Shown here: piece by piece, positions 7,582 through 15,541 of the stretch
Layout: each line of letters starts with the position of its first letter
How positions within the stretch are numbered: the first letter of the stretch is position 1
Assembly (NCBI GenBank): GCA_958427145.1
Contig: CAUAAZ010000016.1
Span: 1 to 45,540 of the forward strand
Direction of reading: 5' to 3'
From: an uncultured Collinsella sp.
GTDB taxonomy: Bacteria > Actinomycetota > Coriobacteriia > Coriobacteriales > Coriobacteriaceae
Length of the DNA stretch: 45,540 bases
Program-made: the position numbers and the translations under genes
Notes under the pieces: generated by a model
Databases searched by the model: none
What the model was told of the DNA's origin: nothing
What the model saw: the letters and a program-made list of their open reading frames with translations, nothing else

Positions 7582-8967
7582 CTACGCCGTCAACGGCGCC
7601 GGCTCATGCGGCTCGCCGTTCAGCTCGACGATGACCTGCGTTCCCACGCCCTCCTGAGACTTCACGCGCATGCCGGAATCTTCTCCGTAAAAGAAATGGA
7701 TGCGCTGAAGCACGTTGAAGAGCGCCAGGCCGCAACCTCGCTTGACGGAGCCGTCGGCGGTAATGCTCTCGGGCTCCTCTCGGCGATGTTGCTCAAACAG
7801 ATGCGCGCAGACCTCTTCGCTCATACCGATGCCATCGTCCTCGACGATGATCTCCAAACCGTCATCGGTCTCGAAAGCCCTAACATGAATAGAAAGCGGC
7901 TCGGTCTCGCGCTGCGCGTGCTTGATGCAGTTTTCGAGCAACGGCTGCAAGATAAACGGCGGCACCAGGCTGTCGCGCACCTCAAAGTCGATATCGACCG
8001 AGACGCGCAGACGGCCGTCGCCATAACGAGCCTGCATAAGATTGATATAGCGAGTGCCCTGTTCCACCTCGTGCTCGAGCGTTGTGAGGGTATCGGAATC
8101 AGAAAGCGTCTGACGGTAGTAATTGGAAAAGTCAATCAGCAGCGACCTGGCCTTGTCCGGCTCGGTACGTACGAGCGACACGATGGTGCTGATGGTGTTA
8201 AACAGAAAATGAGGATCGACCTGCGATTGCAAGGCGCGCAGCTCCACGCGGGCCGTAAGCTCGTCCTGGCGCTCGAGCTCAAAGCTCGCAAGTTGCGTGG
8301 AAATGAGGTCGGCAAAGCCCGAGGCAAGCGCCGTCTGGCGCATATCGATGCTGCTCAGACGGGGATAATACAGCTCGAGCGTGCCCACGCAATGCCCGCG
8401 CACGGTAAGCGGTGCGACAATACCGGCGCGCAGGCGCGGAAAGTAGCCGCCCGTCTCGGTCGAGGCATCGCGCGAGAACACGCTTTGCTCGCCGCTGTTG
8501 ATCACGTTGAGCGTAGTCCGCAGTACCACCGGGGTGCCCGCGGAGCATTTTGCCGAGTCCTCGCCCCAGCTCGCCAACACCTGCTTGCCGTCGGTAAAGC
8601 AGATGGCAGAGGCGATTGTTTCAGACAGGATGATCTTAGAGGCGCCCAAGGCAGCTTCGGGCGTAAGGCCGCGCGACGTATAGGCGAATATTTTTGAAGC
8701 GATGGCGAGCGTGCGGTCGGTTGCGCTCGATGTGAGGTCGTCGGGAACGACAAAGACGTACGAGAAGAAGAAGCACAGCATGACCAAGCCGGCAATGACG
8801 ACAACGGCCGGAACGGGATTGGGATTATCGGTTAGATCCCAGATGAGCAGCAGGATAAGCAGCGGAACGACAATACCGAGCAAGATGGCTTGAACCACAT
8901 GCTGAGCGGTACGAAAGACCTTGGTAGAGTTGTAGCTCTTGCCCAGAATCAGCCTATTGAGATCCAC
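7582..8967 (-). CDS. LytS-like sensor histidine kinase (second pair)
   Basis: A 461-aa sensor kinase built like the one at 1595-2938. Two transmembrane segments lie near residues 24-45 and 53-75, followed by a LytS-type GAF-like region with AICFTDGKQVLASWG. The His_kinase domain has phospho-acceptor His253 in VDPHFLFN and an N box at ILQPLLENCIKH, then HATPase_c with DDGIGMS. I place the start at the GTG at 8967: AGAAGGAG ends exactly six bases before it, whereas the ATG at 8973 directly abuts that site and would have no spacer. The protein differs from its start site by only two residues between these choices. The signal is unknown; some LytS/BtsS-like kinases sense pyruvate, but that cannot be inferred here. 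Confidence 0.88.
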   Translation of the reverse strand: MDLNRLILGKSYNSTKVFRTAQHVVQAILLGIVVPLLILLLIWDLTDNPNPVPAVVVIAGLVMLCFFFSYVFVVPDDLTSSATDRTLAIASKIFAYTSRGLTPEAALGASKIILSETIASAICFTDGKQVLASWGEDSAKCSAGTPVVLRTTLNVINSGEQSVFSRDASTETGGYFPRLRAGIVAPLTVRGHCVGTLELYYPRLSSIDMRQTALASGFADLISTQLASFELERQDELTARVELRALQSQVDPHFLFNTISTIVSLVRTEPDKARSLLIDFSNYYRQTLSDSDTLTTLEHEVEQGTRYINLMQARYGDGRLRVSVDIDFEVRDSLVPPFILQPLLENCIKHAQRETEPLSIHVRAFETDDGLEIIVEDDGIGMSEEVCAHLFEQHRREEPESITADGSVKRGCGLALFNVLQRIHFFYGEDSGMRVKSQEGVGTQVIVELNGEPHEPAPLTA

Positions 8968-9000
8968 CGTCATCTCCTTCTTACTGACGCACCCCATAGC

Positions 9001-9026
9001 AATAAAGAGGGCCGCAAGCGACCCTC
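9001..9026 (-). terminator. Terminator after the amidohydrolase
   Basis: On the minus strand GAGGGTCGC pairs (8 of 9) with GCGGCCCTC, followed by TTTATT. It separates the amidohydrolase stop (9086) from the second kinase/regulator operon. Confidence 0.6.
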
Positions 9027-9085
9027 TCCATTGCATTATGCAATCAAATACTGTGTTTTACATCAAGCCATCGATGAACGGTAGC

Positions 9086-10363
9086 TTAGGCGCTGTACTT
9101 GTTTGCCTCGCCGAAGGTGCCGGCCTCGACAATCCAGCCGTCCTTCATGATGACGTCCATGTTGTCGGTGTTGAGCACGTGGATGTCGGCGGCGACGTCA
9201 CCGTTGACGACCAGCAGGTCGGCGCACTTGCCGGCCTCGATGGAACCGGTCTCGTCCTCGATGTGGCACATCTTGGCACCGTTGAGAGTGGCACAGGTGA
9301 TGGTCTCGACCGGGGTGAAGCCGATCTTGTCGACGAACTCATACATCTCCTCGATGGAGCAGGTGCCGTACGGGGTGACGAAGGAGAAGGAGTCGGAGCC
9401 GATCGTCATGACGACGCCGCGCTTCTTGGCCTCGCGCAGGCAGTCGTAGTTGCGCTGCAGCTCCTTCTCGACCAGGGTGCCCTCGTACTTGTCGTGCAGC
9501 TCGGGGACGTAGACGGGCGGATAGGTGGCGTACCAGGTGGGCAGGAAGGCGATCGTCGGGGTGAAGAAGGTGCCCTGCTCGGCCATGAGGTCCATGGTAC
9601 GCTCATCGATATCGAAGCCGTGAATCAGCTGCTCGCAGCCAAAGCGAACGGAATCGTAGGCAGCGGCGTGGTTGTTGTAGCAGTGGCTCCACACGGGGAT
9701 GCCGACCATCTTGGCCTCTTCGACCACGGCCTGAATCTCCTCGGAGCAGTAGTGCTGGTCGCGGCCGGAGTCCCAGCGCCAGATGCCGCCACCGGTAGCC
9801 CAGATCTTGATGGCATCGGGGTTCTCGCGCAGGCGACGACGGACGGCCTTGCGCAGATCCCAAGGACCGTCGACCTGATCGCCCCAGGGGTGCGATTCCT
9901 TGTTGAGCTCCTGGCTGCAGTGGTGGGAGTCGCCGTGGCCGGCAACGCGGCAGAAGCCAAGGCCGGTGGCCAGAACGCGCGGGCCCTTGAAGACGCCCTT
10001 GTCGATGCAGTCACGGATCTGGATACCAAAGCGACCGATCTCGCAGACGGTGGTGAGGCCGTGGGTGAGGCAGTCGTAGGCCTGCTTGACGGCGACGGCC
10101 TGCTTCTCGAGGAGCGGCTGCATGACCCAATCGGTATCGTCGTCGGTCAGGTTGCCCGAGAAGTGCAGGTGGGTGTCGATCAGGCCGGGAAGGACGGTCT
10201 TGCCGGCGGCGTCGATAACCTCAACGCCCTCGGGAAGGTCCTGCATAGCACCGGCGTACTCGATCTTGCCGTTGTCGTCGACGAGAACGAGGGAGTTCTC
10301 GACCGGCTCGGCACCGGTACCGTCGATGAGCTTGCCGCCAACGATTGCATACTTAGTGGACAT
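9086..10363 (-). CDS. Metal-dependent amidohydrolase, imidazolonepropionase-like subgroup
   Basis: A 425-aa amidohydrolase-superfamily enzyme. Metal and catalytic residues are recognisable: DTHLH (His65, His67), a probable carboxylated Lys186 in AIKIWATGGG, His227 in WSHCYNN, His248 in LIHGFD and Asp324 in GSDS. A C-terminal composite beta domain carries GSIEAGKCADLLVVNGD. The subgroup contains imidazolonepropionase-like enzymes and metal-dependent carboxypeptidases/prolidases that cleave N-acyl or peptide bonds. The protein is cytosolic, with no signal peptide. It lies downstream of an APC amino-acid permease in the same direction, 131 bases apart, so uptake followed by hydrolysis of an amino-acid derivative is the simplest reading. 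The exact substrate is not predictable. Confidence 0.8.
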   Translation of the reverse strand: MSTKYAIVGGKLIDGTGAEPVENSLVLVDDNGKIEYAGAMQDLPEGVEVIDAAGKTVLPGLIDTHLHFSGNLTDDDTDWVMQPLLEKQAVAVKQAYDCLTHGLTTVCEIGRFGIQIRDCIDKGVFKGPRVLATGLGFCRVAGHGDSHHCSQELNKESHPWGDQVDGPWDLRKAVRRRLRENPDAIKIWATGGGIWRWDSGRDQHYCSEEIQAVVEEAKMVGIPVWSHCYNNHAAAYDSVRFGCEQLIHGFDIDERTMDLMAEQGTFFTPTIAFLPTWYATYPPVYVPELHDKYEGTLVEKELQRNYDCLREAKKRGVVMTIGSDSFSFVTPYGTCSIEEMYEFVDKIGFTPVETITCATLNGAKMCHIEDETGSIEAGKCADLLVVNGDVAADIHVLNTDNMDVIMKDGWIVEAGTFGEANKYSA

Positions 10364-10436
10364 GGTTCCTCCTTATGGATCCATATAGTGGGCGAGGCCG
10401 TGTTGGGTTAAGGCCTCACAAAGCTACCCAAGTGAT

Positions 10437-10488
10437 GCCGGGTTCGGTGCGCGGAAGAGAGGGTCCCGCGCACCTGGTCCGCCCCGGC
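10437..10488 (-). other. Stable hairpin between permease and amidohydrolase
   Basis: GGTGCGCGG (10446-10454) and CCGCGCACC (10466-10474) form a perfect 9-bp stem, extended by GCCGGG and CCCGGC with bulges. It lacks a T run, so it may be an RNA-processing or transcript-stability element within a permease-amidohydrolase operon rather than a terminator. Confidence 0.45.
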
Positions 10489-10494
10489 TAGGCG

Positions 10495-11946
10495 TTACTT
10501 TTTGCGGGAATTGGTGAAAGCCATGAGGGCCAGGCCAATAGCCAACCAGCCGATCACGATGCTCCACTCCACCATGTTGAGGGAGGCGGGAGAGAACGGA
10601 ATCACGAGCAGGCCGATAATGATGGCGCAGGCACCGATGGCGAGGCAGATACCAAACTTGCCGCCGGGCACCTCGTAGGGACGAGGCAGGTCGGGCTCGG
10701 TGAAGCGCATGCGCAGGCAAGCGAGGGCGACCATGCCGCAGGAGAAGATGAAGGCGAGAGCCGACACGTTGGTCAGAGGGATGAGCATGTTCTTGCCCAG
10801 GAACGGACCGACGACGGTGATGACGCCCAGAACGACGCAGGCAAGCTTGGGAGCGCCGGACTTGGGGTCGACCTCGGCGAACTGCTCGGGCAGTTGGCCC
10901 TTGCGGCCCATGGCGAGCATGATGCGGCTCGTGGCGCCGTAGAAGGAGTTCATCGGGCCCATGGGTCCAAGCGTGGCGATGACGAGCATGGCCAGGTACA
11001 GGAGCATATTGATGCCCTTGAGGCAGGCGAGCGCGGGAACCGGGCTCTTAACGAACTCATGCCAGTCGAGGATGGTGCCGAACGAGTAGATACAGACCAT
11101 GTAGAAGCCGCCGGCGGCCAGCAGTGCCAGGGAGATGATCTTGCCGAACTTGTTCCAGTTGAGGCCCTCGGCTGCTTCCTCAGCCTGCTGAGGAATGGTG
11201 TCGAAGCCGGCGTAGAAGAACGGAGTCAGAACCAGGACCGACACGATGCCGGCGAACAGGCTGGTGCTCTCGGTAGCGGCCTTGCCGCCGCCAGCGCCGG
11301 TGACCTGGGAGAACACGGGCATGGCATTGTCCGGCGAGCCGGTGAACAGCGAGACGCCCATGGCGAGCAGCATGCCACAGAGCAGGGCCTTGGTCAGGAA
11401 GGCCTGGAGCTTGGCGGCCGAGCTGGCACCGCGGAAATTGAGGAAGATGACGTAGGCTGCAAAGCCGAGCGCGATCAGCGTCGGGAACAGGTAAACGTCA
11501 GCGCCCAGGATGGTGTAGAGCTTAACGGCGCGCAGCCACTCAAGACCGGGCAGGCTGCCGAACATCTCGGACACGAGGGTCGAAATGGCGATGGCCTCCC
11601 ACGGGCACAGGATGCCGTTGCCCAGGGCCAAAAGCCAACCGGTGATGTAGCTCAGCGTACGGCCAAAGCTACGATCGACATACTCGACGATGCCGCCCGA
11701 GATGGGGATAGCAGCCGTGAGCTCACCGAAAACAGCTCCGACGGGCACGAGGAAGATTGCACCCAAGAGGAATGCGATCATAGCGGGAACGGGACCGCCG
11801 CCCACGACCATCCAGTCGCCGACCTGCAGAACCCAACCGGTACCGATGATGGCACCGAAACCGATGGTGAAGAAGTTCCAGAGCGAAAGCGTTTTCTTCA
11901 TGCCGCCGTTATCCTCGACTGCAACTTCTGCGTTCTTGTCCGCCAT
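10495..11946 (-). CDS. APC-family amino-acid permease
   Basis: A 483-aa cytoplasmic-membrane transporter with about 12 transmembrane segments. The consensus start of the amino acid-polyamine-organocation superfamily is visible: LSLWNFFTIGFGAIIGTGWV, with the helix-1 GAIIGTG substrate-binding loop. The segment FFYAGFDTIPQQAEE also matches the family signature around helix 6. The ATG at 11946 is preceded by GGAGGGG, whereas an in-frame start 13 codons earlier has no site. It is upstream of the amidohydrolase and may supply its substrate. The specific amino acid is not predictable; polar or acylated amino acids and antiport are all possible. Confidence 0.85.
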   Translation of the reverse strand: MADKNAEVAVEDNGGMKKTLSLWNFFTIGFGAIIGTGWVLQVGDWMVVGGGPVPAMIAFLLGAIFLVPVGAVFGELTAAIPISGGIVEYVDRSFGRTLSYITGWLLALGNGILCPWEAIAISTLVSEMFGSLPGLEWLRAVKLYTILGADVYLFPTLIALGFAAYVIFLNFRGASSAAKLQAFLTKALLCGMLLAMGVSLFTGSPDNAMPVFSQVTGAGGGKAATESTSLFAGIVSVLVLTPFFYAGFDTIPQQAEEAAEGLNWNKFGKIISLALLAAGGFYMVCIYSFGTILDWHEFVKSPVPALACLKGINMLLYLAMLVIATLGPMGPMNSFYGATSRIMLAMGRKGQLPEQFAEVDPKSGAPKLACVVLGVITVVGPFLGKNMLIPLTNVSALAFIFSCGMVALACLRMRFTEPDLPRPYEVPGGKFGICLAIGACAIIIGLLVIPFSPASLNMVEWSIVIGWLAIGLALMAFTNSRKK

Positions 11947-12306
11947 TGTTCCCCTCCTTTCCTTTTTGACGCCCCTTGACGTCACCCCTTGCGCGGTCTG
12001 TTTTGCCGCGCTCTTTTATTTCGTGGCTTTAAGATACGGCCTTGGCGCAGCAGCTCCGCTTGTAGCTCGACCGAAGGCAGAACTGCAAAACGAGCGGCGC
12101 CGTTTTTGGGACGAACGGCACGGTTTGCCGCTCATTGTTGCCGCCCGTCCGACGGGCGTACGCTCATCGGACGCATATAGAGATGTTTTTGAGGCCGTGT
12201 GTTTTGCGCCTTTCATACCGTTTACCGAGCTTTTGACGCGCGGACCCATTTGTTGCACATCTTTTTTGTAGGATGGACAGGTTATACATGAGACAAGGCG
12301 GTACGA
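11947..12306. other. Divergent intergenic region, no gene supported
   Basis: This 360-base gap lies between the divergent permease and cysteine-peptidase genes. It should hold both promoters, but I find no convincing -35/-10 pair; TATACA at 12283-12288 is the best -10-like string for the plus-strand gene. A short CGCCCGTC/GACGGGCG palindrome sits near 12142-12158. The open frames crossing it look like chance frames in GC-rich DNA. Confidence 0.4.
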
Positions 12307-13341
12307 ATGGCATACGGATACAACGACGGTGATCAACGGCGACAAAGCGTTCGCCTTGCTGGCCGTACCACGCCGACGCCCGGAAGTGCCACAAGCAGCA
12401 ATCCGCAACGTCCTCAAGAGCAACCCAGGCCTTCGTCTCGGCAGCAGGCAAGCAAAACACGGCAAAGTGGCCGTCCGCGCACGGGCACAAGCGCGCAGCA
12501 AGACAGCCGCTTAGGCGCGCGCACTCGACAGCATCAAGCCGAGGTTCCGCAACTGCGCCGCAACGGCGCACGTCAGCCCGGCATCCATATCAACCGCTTC
12601 TTTTCGCATCCCCAAGGTGGACGCGACGGCAAGCCCTACCGCTCGACATCGCACGTGAATGCCCCCGCCCTGCCGGCTCGTCGACTTCGCCTCGCACTGT
12701 GCTCTATCCTCACCTGTCTGGTCTTTGTGTTTATGAGCTCCTGTATGTCCCACGGCTCGGCCGGTCTCGAGCCCACCGCCGAGGACAAGCTGCTCAAGGC
12801 CCCCGTCGCGCCCGGTTATTCTTTCGCCTTTTCGACCCCGCGCCCGCAATGGCAAGCCGGCACGATGCCCCATATCTATCAGATCGACCCTGCATGGTCT
12901 GAGCTGTCTTACGCCGGCGGCACCATCCGCCAAAATGCCTGCGGGCCTACGTGCCTCACCATGGTCTATATCTTTAAGACGGGACGCACCGATATGACCC
13001 CCGTCGATATGTGCGCGCTTTCTGAGGCGGGCAATTACGCCCCCACTGGTGCAACCGAATGGTCGTTTATGACGAGCGGCGCGTGGCAGTTGGGACTTAA
13101 CGGAACGGAGCTCCATAACGATCGCGACTCGATGACTCAGGCGCTGCGTTCGGGAGCGCCCATCATCGCCGCCGTTCGGCCGGGCACCTTTACCAACGTG
13201 GGCCACTACATTGTGCTTTACGGTATTGACGACGCCGACCAGATTGGCGTCTACGACCCCAACTCGGCCAGCCGCAGCGTCCGCCGCTGGGGCGTCGTAG
13301 AAGTCCTTAACGAAGTCGAAGCCATGTGGGCCTACTACTAG
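12307..13341 (+). CDS. Membrane-anchored C39-like cysteine peptidase
   Basis: A 344-aa protein with three parts. Residues 1-125 are a polar, basic, Gln/Arg/Ser-rich region that looks disordered. One hydrophobic segment lies at about 127-145. An extracytoplasmic domain follows (about 185-344) of the peptidase C39-like family. The catalytic triad can be read as Cys212 in QNACGPTC, His300 in VGHYIVLYG and Asp317 in YDPNS, with the oxyanion Gln209. Family members cleave peptides or act as bacteriocin-type processing proteases; without an ABC transporter domain this is a stand-alone surface protease. The long cytoplasmic N-terminus is unusual and could be regulatory. A Cys at 146 just after the membrane segment is not in a good lipobox. 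AAGGCGG before the ATG is a modest ribosome site. Confidence 0.7.
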   Translation: MAYGYNDGDQRRQSVRLAGRTTPTPGSATSSNPQRPQEQPRPSSRQQASKTRQSGRPRTGTSAQQDSRLGARTRQHQAEVPQLRRNGARQPGIHINRFFSHPQGGRDGKPYRSTSHVNAPALPARRLRLALCSILTCLVFVFMSSCMSHGSAGLEPTAEDKLLKAPVAPGYSFAFSTPRPQWQAGTMPHIYQIDPAWSELSYAGGTIRQNACGPTCLTMVYIFKTGRTDMTPVDMCALSEAGNYAPTGATEWSFMTSGAWQLGLNGTELHNDRDSMTQALRSGAPIIAAVRPGTFTNVGHYIVLYGIDDADQIGVYDPNSASRSVRRWGVVEVLNEVEAMWAYY

Positions 13342-13450
13342 TCATTGGGGACAGACTTAAATGAGTGGTCGTTGGGGACAGCCTTTAAGGACTGTCCCAA
13401 GCTGCCAGCGGGAAAGGAACGTCCCCAAGTGCCGGGTTTCCAATGACTAG
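13338..13450. repeat. Palindromic GGGGACAG-type element overlapping the peptidase stop
   Basis: Outer arms CTAGTCATTGG (13338-13348) and CCAATGACTAG (13440-13450) are perfect inverted copies and the left one includes the peptidase stop codon. Inside are TTGGGGACAG at 13346-13354 and again at 13372-13381, a hairpin at 13372-13400 closing with CTGTCCCAA, and a GTCCCC box near 13421. The layout resembles REP/REPIN-like elements with GGGGACAG cores. Confidence 0.6.
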
Positions 13451-13459
13451 GTGAATAGC

Positions 13460-13492
13460 AAAAGCCCCGCAGTCGGAGCGGACTGCGGGGCT
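13460..13492 (-). terminator. Terminator of arcC
   Basis: On the minus strand AGCCCCGCAGTC pairs perfectly over 12 bases with GACTGCGGGGCT and runs into TTTTGC. It lies about 65 bases past the arcC stop. Confidence 0.85.
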
Positions 13493-13511
13493 CATGAAGA
13501 GAGGCTAGTTT

Positions 13512-13535
13512 GTGGGCGCCTTGCCTGGCGCCCAC
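13512..13535 (-). other. Extra hairpin in the arcC 3' region
   Basis: GTGGGCGCC and GGCGCCCAC form a perfect 9-bp stem with a six-base loop between the arcC stop (13558) and its terminator. There is no T run; it may protect the 3' end of the mRNA. Confidence 0.5.
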
Positions 13536-13557
13536 GAGAGAGGCAATGGAGTAGAGG

Positions 13558-14520
13558 CTACTCGTGGATGCGGGTACCGGAGAGGCCGGCCATGGTCTCG
13601 GCGGCCTTGTCCAGGGCGCCGATGATGCAGGTGCGGCCCTTGCGGGAACGGGCGAACTTGATGGCGGCGCGGACCTTGGGCTCCATGGAACCCTTGCCGA
13701 ACTGGCCCTCGTCGGCCAGGCGCTCGGCCTCGTCGGCGGTGATGTCCTCGAGCTCCTCCTGGTTGGGCTTGCCAAAGTTGATGGCCACATGCTCAACGGC
13801 GGTCAGCAGGAACAGAACGTCGGCGTCGCAGTCCTCGGCCAGCAGCTCGCCGCCCAGGTCCTTGTCGATGACGGCGGGAACGCCCTTGTAGCAGCCCTTG
13901 TTCTCGTAGTCGCGGACGACGGGGATGCCGCCGCCACCGCAGGCGATGACGATGAACTCGTTGTCGAGCAGGTTGAGGATGGAGTCGGCCTCGACGATCT
14001 TCTTGGGATCGGGGGAAGCGACGACGCGACGCCAGCCGCGGCCGGAATCCTCGACGAAGACCTTGGAAGGATCCTCGGCCATGAACTCCTTGGCCTGCTC
14101 CTCGGTGTAGAAGGGGCCGATCGGCTTGGTCGGGTTCTTGAACGCGGGATCGTCGGGGTCGCACTCGATCTGGGTGACGACGGTTGCGGCGTGCCAACGC
14201 TTATAGCGCTTGTGCATCTCGCGGCCGATGCCCTGCTGCAGGTGATAGCCGATGTAGCCCTGGGACATGGCGCCGCACTCGGGCAGCGGCATCTCGGGGG
14301 TGCCGATGGCGTCGTGGGCGGCGGCGAAGGCGTTCTGGATCATGCCGACCTGCGGGCCGTTGCCGTGGGTGATGATGATCTCGTTGCCCTGCTCGATCAG
14401 GCCGAGGAGAGCGTGAGCGGTGTTGCTCACGGCCTCGATCTGCTCAACGGGGTTGTTGCCGAGGGCGTTGCCGCCAAGGGCGACGACGATACGATCGGGC
14501 TTGCCAAGAGGCTTAGACAT
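13558..14520 (-). CDS. arcC: Carbamate kinase
   Basis: A 320-aa carbamate kinase, the enzyme that makes ATP and carbamate (then ammonia and CO2) from carbamoyl phosphate and ADP in arginine-deiminase, agmatine or ureide catabolism. The amino-acid-kinase fold is evident: VVALGGNALGNNP at the start, HGNGPQVG at about residue 52, and CGGGGIPV in the middle for phosphate/nucleotide binding. The length is that of the family. The ATG at 14520 has AAAGGA upstream; a longer reading is less likely. No arginine deiminase or carbamoyltransferase gene lies in this window, so the source of carbamoyl phosphate must be encoded elsewhere. A perfect inverted repeat sits 36 bases upstream and may be its operator. 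Confidence 0.93.
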   Translation of the reverse strand: MSKPLGKPDRIVVALGGNALGNNPVEQIEAVSNTAHALLGLIEQGNEIIITHGNGPQVGMIQNAFAAAHDAIGTPEMPLPECGAMSQGYIGYHLQQGIGREMHKRYKRWHAATVVTQIECDPDDPAFKNPTKPIGPFYTEEQAKEFMAEDPSKVFVEDSGRGWRRVVASPDPKKIVEADSILNLLDNEFIVIACGGGGIPVVRDYENKGCYKGVPAVIDKDLGGELLAEDCDADVLFLLTAVEHVAINFGKPNQEELEDITADEAERLADEGQFGKGSMEPKVRAAIKFARSRKGRTCIIGALDKAAETMAGLSGTRIHE

Positions 14521-15122
14521 TGCTGGAATCCTTTCTGTAAAAGGCCTACAACCCATTAATAAACCGCACCCGTGCGATACGCGAGTTTATTAAGGTTTAT
14601 ATTCTCTTTATCGCTCATTTTATTCATTTTGAAAATAGTTGAACGGTGAACGGTCGTTTTTATCCGCTCAGCGTGCAGAACCCCAGCTCAGATATGTTTA
14701 CGCCATTTACGTGCGACTTTATTTTAATGGAGCGAGGATTAGGCTGGATTATGCAAACTATATCTTTGCTAAACACAAAACAGATAGCGAAAAATCTTAC
14801 TCGCACTATACGAGATTCTATGCACTTATTGGACGAGTATGCAGCCCTGCAATAACATGGCGTTTTTCATCCAACTTAAGGAATAGACGAGTGCTCATAC
14901 CGCGCGTCGACCGGCAACCGGCGAGCCGTCTCGTCGGTTGCCGCTTCCAGAAAATCAAAAACTGATATTGCGCGCGCAATTGCTGCATGGTACTTTAGCG
15001 AAGAACAGCGCGGGCTGGGGCGACAGAGATTTGTCGTGAAGTTTGGGTTCGGCGACCCCGCTGCTGTCTTCTCCTTATCCGCCAGCGAACCCCTTGAGCG
15101 ACGGATTGAGGAGGTCCTTACT
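14521..15122. other. AT-rich divergent intergenic region
   Basis: About 600 bases separate divergent arcC and the DUF3830-like gene. From 14550 to about 14860 the DNA is clearly more AT-rich than its surroundings, with tracts such as TTATATTCTCTTTATC. Short open frames on the plus strand (for example 14646-14855) have no ribosome site and no recognisable family, so I call none of them. Apart from the inverted repeat at 14556-14593 I see no defined element. Confidence 0.4.
14556..14593. promoter_or_regulatory. Inverted repeat upstream of arcC, possible operator
   Basis: TTAATAAAC (14556-14564) and GTTTATTAA (14585-14593) are perfect 9-bp inverted copies 20 bases apart, with a small GCAC/GTGC pair between them. 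It lies 36 bases before the arcC start. The arrangement suits a dimeric or tetrameric regulator or a leader hairpin; no regulator is identified. Confidence 0.45.
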
Positions 15123-15539
15123 ATGACAAAAATGCTCAAGATCACGCTGAATGGCGAGACGTTTCTCGCCGACATGCTCTGGGACAAGGCTCCCGAGGCA
15201 TGCAAGCTGTTCGAATCATCCTGTCCAGTCGAGTCACGTATCTTTTCGGCCAAGATCTGCGATGCCGAGGTGACGTATCCTGTCTCGGGCCCCATCGCCA
15301 ACTATGAGCACATCGAGAACCCCGTCTTTCACGAGCCAGCGGGTGCCGTGAGCTGGTATGGCGGCTGGTCGTCAATTTGCATCTTCTTTGACGTGTGCGA
15401 GCCCTTTGGCACCTGCAACATGTTCGCCCGCATCTGCGAAGCCGACCGTGAGCGCTTTGCCGACGCCTGCCGCAATGTCTGGGACAACCAGGGCATGTAC
15501 ATCAAAAACGAAATTGTCGAGATCGAAGCGGAGGCCTAA
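15123..15539 (+). CDS. DUF3830-like protein (cyclophilin-like fold)
   Basis: A 138-aa protein matching the pattern of the DUF3830 family. It opens KITLNGETFLADMLWDKAPEACKLFE, followed by the SRIFSAKICDAEVTYPV strand and a late FGTCNMFARICE segment. Family members have a cyclophilin-like beta-barrel and often lie near amidohydrolase or hydantoin/purine catabolic genes; no catalytic role is established. AGGAGG lies eight bases before the ATG at 15123, which is why the earlier in-frame start at 15036 is rejected. It is two bases from the next gene and clearly co-translated with it. It is relatively cysteine-rich (six Cys), which is unusual for a protein this short. Confidence 0.6.
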   Translation: MTKMLKITLNGETFLADMLWDKAPEACKLFESSCPVESRIFSAKICDAEVTYPVSGPIANYEHIENPVFHEPAGAVSWYGGWSSICIFFDVCEPFGTCNMFARICEADRERFADACRNVWDNQGMYIKNEIVEIEAEA

Positions 15540-15541
15540 AG

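Noticed and set aside
14639..14965. Small plus-strand open frames in the arcC upstream region
   Set aside because: No ribosome site, no recognisable family, AT-rich composition typical of intergenic DNA here, and overlapping alternatives in two frames.
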